Source: Myoxocephalus aenaeus (Eukaryota > Chordata > Actinopteri > Perciformes > Cottidae). Taken from it: a DNA stretch of 64,000 nucleotides. Position numbers and translations under genes: made by a program. Position 1 is the stretch's first letter, and each line of letters opens with the position of its first letter. This document shows, piece by piece, positions 37,241 to 46,961 of the stretch. The stretch is from assembly GCA_038501785.1 (NCBI GenBank), contig JBAMJR010000013.1, positions 858,501-922,500 on the forward strand, in the 5' to 3' direction. Below the pieces are notes generated by a model that saw nothing but the letters and a program-made list of their open reading frames with translations, had not been told where the DNA came from and made no database searches.

Positions 37241-37554
37241 AAAACTTTTCTTTGGCTTTTCCATACACGAGTTGTTTAATGTCTTTTCAACCGTCTCAGT
37301 TTAGAAGCTACTTTCCTTCCGGAACTTTCATTTTGTGTTGATTTTGGCGGCCCCTGTGGACAAAGGTGGTAGTGTTTCTGACCACCAGAGTCCCTTTAGA
37401 AAACCTTTAATTCTACGCACCGCTGATGAGCGTTAAGAGTAGAAATAGCAGATCTTCTCTCTGAAGGTCTTGCTAAATTACGGGGGTCATATCGAGGCGT
37501 CGGCATTAAACTAAGACTGTTTCAGAACCAGATAAAAAGTTCCTCGCAGTAACT

Positions 37555-40500
37555 TTAAGTCTCACAGAAACAATTTAAGCTACTTAAAATACATCCCAGT
37601 GCAGGTCTGAGGTCCACAGTGACCGGCTGAAGGTTGAAGTGGGTCTCAAAAGAGAAGCAGTCTCCTCCCCCGCCTATCAGGAGCAGCTCTGGGTCTTCAG
37701 AGTCCGTCAGCTCGGAGCAGAATGAGTGGAGCATCAGCGGCCACGGCACCGAGGTCTAAAGATGGCAGAACACACAAGAGGTGTATCTGTTAGTATCTTC
37801 TTAAAAGGGTTTATCCTGGAGCTATATATGATCAATGAAGCTACGATATGTCACAACCGATGCCACTTTTCAGGCAAAAAACCCAGGCCTTTCCAGCCTG
37901 AGGTAGATGCATGTTAACTGACCGTGTCCAGGCTGAACATTCCACCAACCACGACCAGCTTTTCCCCAATCACGTGGGCAGAGTGAGAGTACCTAAAACA
38001 AAGTAGAACAAATTCAGGATTTTTTTTTTTTGTAATCTCGAACTGAATGGTGTGAAACGCTACAGACCTGGGAACAGGAGGGGGTCGCAGCTCTATTCTT
38101 TCTCCGTCAGTCGGCCTCAGCGCTGCTGTGTCCCCCAGTGGCGCTCCCCTTCTGCCCAATCCTCCAAACACCACCACACCTCCCTGATATGAGCATGCTG
38201 AGTGGGAATGACGGGCATCTGGTGCTGCGCCCTCTACTGGAAACTGTAAATAATACACACATACACACACACGAACATTTTCGTTATGCTTCTCCTAAAC
38301 CTTCTCCTACTTTTCTCCTACTAAAATGTCCATAAAATGCTGCCTATTCGGCTCTGTTTGAGGGAAAGTTTCATTCACAAAAATGTTACCAAAGAGTAAA
38401 AAATAGACTTTAACACCAAAGAGTTTCAAATCCTGCTGAAACAAAGCAGACACAGATACAGTAGTGGTGTTAGAGGACCTGAAACATGAATATCAATGAT
38501 GCTTGGTGCTCAAACTTAGTCAAAGTTGATTAACAATGTTTTCCTGATATATTATAAAGTATATGCTTTATTCAAGTTCATTTATGAATCATATTTAAAC
38601 TCATTCGTACAACAGGTCAGGATGTATTGAAAATACGAGAAAGCTGGTGAAGACCATGAATTGTCTTAAATCCCTCGTAAATGCCACTTAAGAACAAACC
38701 TTTTCAATGTAATTTAAAGTGTTTTGCACTGCGGCACCTCCCTCCGGCACTGCGGCATCTGCCTCTGGCACGCAGCACCTCCCTCCGGCACTGCGGCATC
38801 TGCCTCCGGCACTGCGGCATCTGCCTCCGGCACGCGGCACCTCCCTCCGGCACTGCGGCACCTCCCTCCGGCACTGCGGCATCTGCCTCCGGCACCGCGG
38901 CATCTACCTCCGGCACCGCGGCACCTGCCCCCGGCACGCGGCACCTCCCTCCGGCACGCGGCACCTCCCTCCGGCACTGCGGCATCTGCCTCCGGCACGC
39001 GGCATCTGCCTCCGGCACTGCGGCATCTGCCTCCGGCACGCGGCACCTCCCTCCGGCACCGCGGCACCTGCCTCCGGCACCGCGGCACCTGCCTCCAGCA
39101 CCGCGGCACCTGCCTCCAGCACCACGGCACCTGCCTCCAGCACCGCGGCACCTGAGCTGTGCCACAGGAAGTGCCTGTACAAGCTGCCAGTGGCGCGATT
39201 TGAGCTTGCCCTCTCTCGGTACGGACGCACAAAACAAACAGGGGATATGGGAGATGCGAGTTGGAGCAGTGGTTTTCAAACAGAGGGAACATAAGCGATA
39301 GCTACCTGGCGCATGCGTGACTAAACACTGTGCCATCAAAGAGCCCTGGGATGCAGTGTGGATGAAGTAGTGTGAACATTTCTGGTGCCACTCCTGAGGG
39401 CAGACGGATGTACAGGCATCCTGTCAGATACCGTGACAAGGAAGTATGATTTTTATACGACAGAGAGAAGTTCGGAACGGCGAACCTCATATTCATCAAA
39501 CGGCTCCAGGCTCTCCACTCGGCATCGCTCCTTCTCAGGGACCAGCCCGAGGTAGAAGTCATTTATGTCCAGACACTCGCACCGCTCCCAGCCCTGAAGA
39601 CAAAAACACCACCACGGCATCGCCGATTAAACATTTGCAGTGACACCAGAAAAACACACACATCGTCTGCACACTGCACACCTTGTCCAGGAAGCGCCGC
39701 CGCGGTGTCTGGGTACTGTTTAAGGGCGTGGAGGGTTGAATTCAGTTTCAGGAAATGATCTTGCATGATGCGACCAAAGGGATCGTGTGGATGTATCTGC
39801 TCATACATGGCGAAGAGGGACTCGGGGAGGAGCTTCGCCGCCCAACTAATGACAGCGTCTGACCTGGAAGACACAACGACATTCGCATCAGAGATGACGC
39901 GATGATCATGTTTATTTTGCTTTAGGTGATTTTATATCATGTATGAAACCAAAGGGGTGATATGGTCCCCTAAACAGACCAAATTGCGGTCCTTGGCATT
40001 GTGTTTCCATGTAGGTGAGCACCACTTCAGAGAGAATTAGAGTGGGGGCAGCCCAGTCCAGACCAGCTGCACCCAGAGCCTCTTCCACCCGGGACGCCTC
40101 TCTAACGTCCGCCCCGAGCAGACGGTACTGACCACTGCACACGTACACAGGCCTGCTTTGTGTCTCATCTCATGGTTCAGGATGTGACGCTTGACACACG
40201 GTCACAGTACGACTCCTTTATGTGGCAGTTCTTCGTCAGTGCATAAATGATGTCCATTCATTACGCCACCACTGTCCACCGAGTGCAAAGAGATGTGTGA
40301 CCCTGCTGACCTGTTGATGAGCGGGGCTCTCCTGGCCACTTTGCAAACAAAGTGTTGGAGGAAGACATCCTGGAAGTAGCCCCGCGCTGCAGCGGACACC
40401 TTGCTCACCACACTGCTGTCGTTGGTTCCCTGTACCTGGATCAAACAAAAAAAGGAAAGAACACTGAGTCAATTAGATTAGAACTGTAAATGCATAAGCA

Positions 40501-41451
40501 TGTGACCAGGTGTATTTACTTGTTTAGCCAGTGATGAAATATTCAGATCCTTTGCTTGAGTAAAAGTAGCAACATCACAAACTAAAAGTCCTGAAATTAT
40601 TAAAAGAACATAAGTATTGGCAAAATGTACTAATCAAAGTATCAGTGGAAGCAGAAAAATGTGTGTTATACTATCATCAGAATCAGCTTTATTGGCTATG
40701 TATTGCGTATACATACAAGGAATTTGACCCTGCTGTAAACATTCACAGAAATAGACAAATAAACAAAAAAACAAGGACAACAAAGTACAACAAAGGTCAG
40801 CATAAATATTTATCTACTGTGTACACATGCACATATAGATATATACACAAAAGAATATATATATGAACAAAAAACACAACAACAATGACAATGAGATAAT
40901 AGTTCAATGATGCAGAGTGCTTGAATAAATATGGAAATATTGTCACATGATACTTTACATGAGGTAGGTGGAATATGTATATAAATATATATAATTTAGA
41001 ATATACAGGGACTGGATTGTTGCACATTATTGGATTACTAATGTATTAAAGGCACAGCATAAGTAGCATCGTTTGGTTGCAGTGGGATGAGATCAAGCTA
41101 CTCTTTCAAGCATTGTAAAGACTGTTTGGTAGTTTAATTTATAACAATCCTACATATTGAATGAATGAATGAATAATGAATGAATGAATGAATATATACT
41201 TTATTAATCCCCGAGGGATATTTAATAATGTGAGGTATTTTAAGATGTCAATTAAATGTAGTGGAGTGAGAAGCACAATCTCCCCCTCTGAATTGCAGAA
41301 GAGTAGCAGTATACAGTGGCATGTAATGGAAATTACATGTAAATTCAAGTTTTTCATACTTATATCAGGTTTTTCTCGCTGTAACATTAGTGAATGGATA
41401 ACTGAGACTTACCGCGGTGTCCTTTCCCTTCTTTCTGTTTGACGTTGGCAT
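37555..41451 (-). CDS. lcmt2: Leucine carboxyl methyltransferase 2 / tRNA wybutosine-synthesizing protein 4, disrupted and incomplete here
   Basis: The family methylates and methoxycarbonylates wybutosine in tRNA-Phe; it has an N-terminal SAM methyltransferase and a C-terminal Kelch propeller, usually about 690 aa. Recognisable exons on the minus strand are 41413-41451 (MPTSNRKKGK), 40311-40435 (TNDSSVVSKVSAAARGY), about 39997-40134 (RVEEALGAAGLDWAAPTLIL), 39682-39863 (FAMYEQIHPHDPFG), 39486-39593 (GWERCECLD), 38068-38243 (DARHSHSACSYQGG), about 37914-37992 (RYSHSAHVIGEK) and 37555-37752 (VPWPLMLH, LLLIGGGGDCFSFE), together only about half the protein. The exon with the SAM-binding glycine motif (family LSLGAGFDSLYFR) is absent from the 176 bp where it belongs. 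The FDE-EWHLKC exon and the first Kelch repeats are also absent, with a minisatellite in their place. Exon 39682-39863 is frameshifted between YPDT and RRRFLDK. The exon ending near 39,997 has no GT donor in the expected place. Either a pseudogene or a misassembled functional gene. Identity is certain; integrity is not. Confidence 0.85.
38719..39155. repeat. GC-rich minisatellite, 20/21-bp unit, about 21 copies
   Basis: Tandem array of units of the type CACTGCGGCATCTGCCTCCGG (21 bases in two variants of 20 and 21 bp). Variants differ at the GCGGC core (CTGCGG, CGCGG, CCGCGG) and at CCTC/ATCT. The array lies inside lcmt2 where the intron and the first Kelch exons would be. Because both unit lengths avoid stop codons, it stays open in several frames on both strands; these frames are not genes. 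Confidence 0.95.
40526..40650 (-). mobile_element. Partial, inverted copy of the CAGTGGTGGAA-type element
   Basis: CAGTGATGAAATATTCAGAT followed by CTTGAGTAAAAGTAGCAACA is the reverse complement of the usual right end of this family. Only the terminal about 120 bp are present, in an lcmt2 intron. Confidence 0.6.
40676..40745. mobile_element. Retroelement tail fragment
   Basis: ATCAGAATCAGCTTTATTGG followed by ATACATACAAGGAATTTGAC is a phrase repeated in many teleost genomes at retroelement 3' ends. It lies in intron 1 of lcmt2. Confidence 0.6.
41158..41232. mobile_element. Retroelement tail with GAAT repeats
   Basis: A GAAT tetranucleotide tract is followed by ATATACTTTATTAATCCCCG and AGGG, the same tail type as near 25,240. 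It lies in intron 1 of lcmt2. Confidence 0.6.
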
Positions 41452-41859
41452 AATGTCAACCAACATTCAACAGTATATTATGTTATTTTTAATATTGAGA
41501 TCAAAATAATTCAAACCTCCTTCGTGTGGGAAAGACTTCCGCGTGCCTTCGTATCTGCGCTCCAGCGCCCCCTGGCGGCCTGGAGGCCACGCGAGTAAAG
41601 CGCCCCGCGTTCAATGACCGCCGTTCAAAAGCCCACTCAGATTATTCACACATTAAGGGAAACTTCGTGTGAGTGCGGCGGTAATACGCGTGACTGGGAC
41701 TTGATTATACCTGTTGTTGTAAATTGAACATATCTTGTTTTCGGCTGCTAAAAAGAACCGATAAAAGCGAGTCCACATAAGTAAATGTAGCGAAAACTGA
41801 AGAATGTAAAAATGTGAAGTCACTGAACGGACCGTTGCGGTCTGGTTTGACAATGCGAC

Positions 41860-41978
41860 ACCCAGTGCGCCTGCGCCAATTTACAGGAAGTGTTAACCTT
41901 TTCGTTTTACCAGCTGATAGCCAAATTGTCAACAGTCGAGCTTGCGATACCTGCGCTGCTGAAACGACGGTTCATAAG
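41860..41978. promoter_or_regulatory. Shared lcmt2/rab5 promoter and untranslated first exon of the rab5 gene
   Basis: The NRF1-type motif TGCGCCTGCGCC is at 41,866-41,877 and an ETS-type ACAGGAAGTG at 41,883-41,892, both common in TATA-less housekeeping promoters. A strong donor (AAG then GTGAGT) after 41,978 marks the probable end of the untranslated first exon of the downstream gene. The lcmt2 start codon lies about 410 bp to the left in the opposite direction. Confidence 0.6.
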
Positions 41979-42886
41979 GTGAGTATTCTTACATTTTCCT
42001 CTCTGCAGCTTTATACCATTTAGACCGACTGCTGGTATTTTCGTGTTTAATTGGGCGTCGAAATATGAATTCAGTGTTTATCTCGTCCCATCTGCACACC
42101 ACGCAACATGATAAAGAGGGTCTGGTGATGTGATAACGTTTACTGAAGGGAGGATCCTGACCGTTTCGTGGTGACGTCATGCAGCAATGCCAGACCCGGT
42201 ATAATGAGACGTCGAGGTCTGAGTAATGTGTGTCAAATGACCAGTTTGCTGCAGTGGAGATGGACGTTTCAGCATTGGTGTCTATGGGAAGGCAGCAATT
42301 TGAGGCGCAGCATCCTCAAGTTTCCCTGCGGGTTAATGGGACACCGCTCTGCAACGGGACATGTTTTCAAACACAACTCTGAATCCCGGAGCACAGAGGA
42401 GACATTCAGGGCTGTTAAATGTCAAAGCAATGCAGCTGCAGAGGCGAGCTTGCTCTTCCTGCCAACACAAAACAAAACACTAATCCTAATGGGGTTTTTT
42501 TTTGTGTGGAGAAAGATAGAACACTGTAAGGTGACATGTGGACACAGAAGATTTGCAGGGCTTGTAAATGTAAAAATAAATAAATAAATATGCAGTTTGA
42601 TTGCAAACTTGCTATTCTTTGAGTTCATTTCAGATCTGAAGCTCATGAAACTCTCATCTTTGGAGTTTCTTGGTGCCCTGGAGGAGGCGTGAAGTTGCAA
42701 AAATCAAAGTGTGTCTGAGCAAAGCCATGATGTAATCTTGCACCAAAGCAAAAACGTTTCAACGCTTCATTTACACAGAGGTGAAGACATCCTCAGCGAG
42801 AATTGACCACGCTCGGCGGGGGAAAAGGCAGCGCAGGTGACTGACGCATCCCAGAAGCACCCATCTCCACCCGAGGGAGGAGGAGG

Positions 42887-42917
42887 CCCCCCCCACCCCC
42901 ACCCCACCCCACCCCCA
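42887..42917. promoter_or_regulatory. Six C-runs directly before the rab5 start codon
   Basis: Runs of C8, C5, C4, C4 and C5 separated by single A residues, ending in CAG two bases before the ATG. The minus strand can form a G-quadruplex. It is either a purely C-type polypyrimidine tract of an acceptor at 42,918 or, if the acceptor TTACACAG at 42,771-42,778 is used, a C-rich 5' UTR element of the kind bound by PCBP proteins. Confidence 0.6.
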
Positions 42918-42919
42918 GC

Positions 42920-43476
42920 ATGAGCTCCAGAGGGAGTGGAGGCCGCTCCAACGGCACGCTACCACAGACCAAGATCTGCCAGTTCAAGTTGGTGCTGCTG
43001 GGCGACATGGCCGTGGGCAAGTCCAGCCTGGTGCTGCGCTTCGTCAAGGGCCAGTTCGACGAGTTCCAGGAGACCACCATCGGAGGTGAGCGTGGAACGT
43101 GTGTGTGTGTGTGTGTGTGTGTTGGTTTGGAACGCGTGTTAACCTGTCATTTCCCCCCTCCTCTCCCACGTCCAGCTGCGTTCCTGGCTCAGTCGGTGTG
43201 TCTCGATGACACCACAGTGAAGTTTGAGATCTGGGACACCGCGGGACAGGAGCGATACCACAGCCTGGCTCCCATGTACTACCGCGGCGCTCAGGCCGCC
43301 ATTGTCGTCTTTGACATCACCAAGCCGGTATAGTGCGAACAGATTCCAATCACTACTTGTGCAGTATACTACCCAGCTCTGTGCATGCATCAACTTTAGG
43401 AAAGTCTGGCCCCTAACTATACTGATGTTGATGTATCAGAAGCCTGCGTGACCTTTGTCATTATTGCTTGGTAATT

Positions 43477-43507
<31 letters not shown>

Positions 43508-44759
43508 CGTTGGTGGTTAATCTGACCTTGGCGCCGTGTTTGTGCAGGACACCTTTGAGCGAGCCAAGGCCTGGGTGAAGGAGCTGCAGAGGCAGGCCAG
43601 TCCCAACATTGTTATTGCTCTGGCCGGGAACAAGGCCGACCTGGCGGAGAGGAGGCTCGTGGAGTATGAGGTAAGCAACCGGATTGTGGGCTGGAGCCTG
43701 ACGAGTATCTGCCGACGACAGGTGTGTTGTTAGTAAATATTATTGTCACGATGGGGGCTGTAAGCAGCCGGTCATGTGTACGGCTGTCATAGTCTGTGAT
43801 GCTGGAGGACAGCGCCAATGTTTTTCTAATGAAGTTGCACTTCCTCATGCTTGTGTACTCAACTCCAAAAAGATTAGATAATAGGCCACAAGACTCTGTT
43901 AATCAAATAGTTTTAATCCTGCATTCAAATACTGGTGCTAAAGTCCCGATGAGTCAGCAGCTCCCGAAACATGAACCTTATTTGTTGCGGAAGCTGCACC
44001 TCACGGCTCAGAGATTATTATTTTTCCACACACTTTTTTTAAATTTTTTATTACTGCTGATGTTTTATTTCTTCGTGTGGGAAAAGGACGCCCAGACGTA
44101 TTCTGAAGACACCGGCTTGCTCTTCATGGAGACCTCTGCTAAGACGGCCATGAACGTCAACGAGCTCTTCCTGGCCATCGGTGAGTCGGCGTTCATTTAC
44201 AGCAGGAACAAATAAATACATTTCACTCGTAGGAGTGGGGGAAATTAAGCCACGAGCAACAAGAACAAGAGATAACATGTCGATGCTGATCTGGAGCCGA
44301 GAATCTTTTGAAAGGATTCCCGGACATTGGGAGATGTGAGGAATGCACATGTTCAGTATTTCCTCTCTGATGAAAAATGAAGCACATGCATCCCCATTAA
44401 CACAAATATAATGTTGGTTCAGGATGTTTTTAACAGAGCTAATCAGACTATTTCTTTAATGTCATGCATCTATGACAATCTTTCACTTTTTTGGGTGTGG
44501 ATCTGAATCCAGATGTGGATACAGGAATTAAAATCCTTTGTTTTTTTATAATCTAGGTGGATATATTCACTCTCTGAGGTCTCTCTTGTTACAAAGTATG
44601 TTTTTTTTTTTTTTCATGTCCAAAATATTTCTGTCTTTTGTAGCAAAAAAGATGCCAAAAACAGACACCCAAAACCCGACACATGCAGCGCGACACCGGG
44701 GGGTCAACCTCCAGGACCCAGACGCCCACTCCACCCGAGCCTGCTGCGGCGGGAACTAG
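42920..44759 (+). CDS. Rab5-family small GTPase
   Basis: Controls early endosome fusion and endocytic traffic. Exons 42920-43085, 43176-43327, 43548-43670, 44087-44180 and 44644-44759 join to 651 bp and 216 aa (human RAB5A 215). G1 P-loop GDMAVGKS is at residues 28-35, the switch I threonine in TTIGAAF at 52-58, DTAGQE at 76-81, NKAD at 134-137, ETSAK at 162-166 and a prenylated double cysteine at 212-213 near the end CCGGN. The Rab5 hallmarks KICQFKLVLLG, YYRGAQAAIVV and WVKELQRQASPNIVIAL settle the subfamily. It differs from RAB5A/B/C, which agree on GESAVGKS, FHE, YDITN and CCSN: here GDMAVGKS, FDE, FDITKP and CCGGN. So I do not assign a paralogue letter; rab5b is one candidate. An untranslated first exon is likely near 41,890-41,978. 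Confidence 0.96.
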
Positions 44760-46325
44760 ACCTCCACGTCCCCCCACCAGTATTCCACCATCCTCACCGC
44801 CACCGCCACCGCCCTTCGACCATCCCCTCCTCCTTTGGCCCCCGATGCTGGGGAAACACAGCATCCACTCACAACCCCTTACCCTCCAATCATCCTCCTG
44901 TCAGAGCAGACAGAAGTTCAGAGGAGAGCAAACGGAGTCGGAGGAGGAGGAAGACGCAAAAATGTTCCACGTCCGTGTCCCTCGTCTGCGTTTGGGGGGG
45001 AAAGTACAAAGAGGAGGAAGAAGTAGAATGTGGAAGAGGTGGCAAGCCTGTTGTAGTATTTAGCACACATTTGTGAAGTTTCTTTCCCGTTCATTCTGAC
45101 TCGCATCTTTCAGTCACAGTCCTGATTGAGTGGCGATCGGCCTAGAAAGGAGAGAGTAAAAAAAAAAAAAAAGGGGCCCAGACATAAAACAAAAGAAGCC
45201 AAATTTTGAGGTTGTGACTGCTTTCTTCTTCTACTACTACTTTTGTCAGAGCTCGCACCCGCTTGCTTGCTTTGCCTCCTCCTAGGCCCGAGCCAATCAA
45301 ACCCCGCTGTGAATAATGCCCCCCTGGAATGATCGTGGTCCCGCGTTTGTAATCCCCCCCCCCCCCATGAGACCCACGGCACGGTTGCAGATACATTTGT
45401 ACGTATTTATTGTCCCGTTGTTTTTGACTCCTCCCACTCACGTTTCTCTAATCTTTACAAAACTTGCTGACTTTCCATCGTGTCTCTCATTGATCAGACT
45501 TGCTTGTTTAACGAAAAGTTGCTGAAGTGCCGTGTTCCCAAAAATATTTAGGGTTTTAACGCTTCAGTGCTCACATGGGGGAAAATGTGAAGCACCAATA
45601 CGAGCTTGATCTGAAGTAAGTGTGTGTGTGTGTGTGTGTGGTCTCACGACTTTATTATTATTATGTATGAGCAGTAAACTGTTCACTAATTACATATGTA
45701 GCAGAGAATTTATCCCGCAAACACAAATAAAGTAGTACTGCATCAAATCCCTTTATTTAATAAAAAAAAAAATCTCACTTTTTGATCATTACGTTGAGTG
45801 ATGGTATTTGTAGCAACAGAAAATGGGCTCGGCCCAGATTAGATAAATGATTGGCTTCAGATAAGTGATGTATTTGGGAAGGAATGAGATTTCTAATAAA
45901 CCGGTGTGATGCCCTCTAGGAGAAAATGTGCCCATGTTGTGTTTAACGTGTCCCTCATCTCCTTTTGTCCTGACGCTAAGTTGTCGCTGAAATGGTTTTT
46001 ACTTTATTCATTCAGCTCTGGTTGCTGTCCGAGGCTCGGCTGACGATGATGGAGTGAATTGATGAGAACGCACACACAAAAAAACAAAAACAAAAGTGCC
46101 TATTCCCGGGTTTCTTTTTTTCTGTGAATCATGTCTCGTGTGCTTCGTAGGCAAAGTGCAGGAATACCGTTTCCCCCGACGTTTGGCTTGTACTCTAAAC
46201 CAATAACGTGGCACCTGTCGTTAGGCTAAACTGTATCGGCTCTTTGTATTGGATGTAAAGAGATCTTGTTGAATACACTGTATGTTGTATATTGTCTGAA
46301 TTCTAATAAAAGTGTATTTGATTTT
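44760..46325 (+). other. 3' UTR of the rab5 gene
   Basis: About 1.55 kb without another reading frame, containing a (GT)n tract near 45,619-45,640 and C- and A-runs. It ends with AATAAA at 46,305-46,310. A second AATAAA at about 46,544 could give a longer form that would run towards the convergent dbr1 3' end. Confidence 0.65.
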
Positions 46326-46961
46326 AGCAGAGCACACCTGTGAACCTGGAATAGATCGTTTAAAAAAAAAGGACTCTAAATGTTATAAATCTGATGGATT
46401 TAAACTAATTGTGGTGTCCAGGAGAATCTTTTTGTTCCGATTCACAATCAGGCATATTGATCATAAACATGGTTAAAGTTCTCAAAACCTTGACATGTAA
46501 ATTACAATGCCATTCCCAAGTAATATTCAAATACATCGTGTTCAATAAAGCTGTGAATGGCACTTTAAGTGCAGAATGCTGGTTGCTTTTCTTTCACTTA
46601 CAGACATAATTGATAGGTTCCCCCTTTGGGAGTTTAAGAAGTGGTTGCACAATGACTTATGTTCATCACTAGCTCATTTAAAAACCAAACGGAAATTTTT
46701 AATTTCTCAGCCTTTTTACTCTTGAAACGATACGTACAAAAATATTTTAACAAGAATCTGTCCGTCTGCTTTTAGGGCGTTTTCATGAAGCCATACATCT
46801 GTTTTCTCCCCTCAGTAGCTGTATAAAAAAGGTAGAAAGTAGATACATAACTTATTTCCAAGTTTTACAAATCAATAAAACCGAGTATTGTACACCCCGT
46901 TACAAATGGTATGAAATGAGTCCTCACTTTTTGGCCCGATATCACCCCTGACCTCTAATCC

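Noticed and set aside
38681..39339. Overlapping reading frames of 190-210 codons on both strands with Ser-Gly-Thr-Ala or Arg-Arg-Gln-Met repeats
   Set aside because: They are translations of the 20/21-bp minisatellite; similar frames are open in several phases at once and have no conserved domain, start context or splice structure.
40141..40310. Hidden SAM-binding exon of lcmt2 between 40,134 and 40,311
   Set aside because: Reading both strands in all frames gives stops and no LGAGFDS-like motif; the interval is too short for the missing segment.
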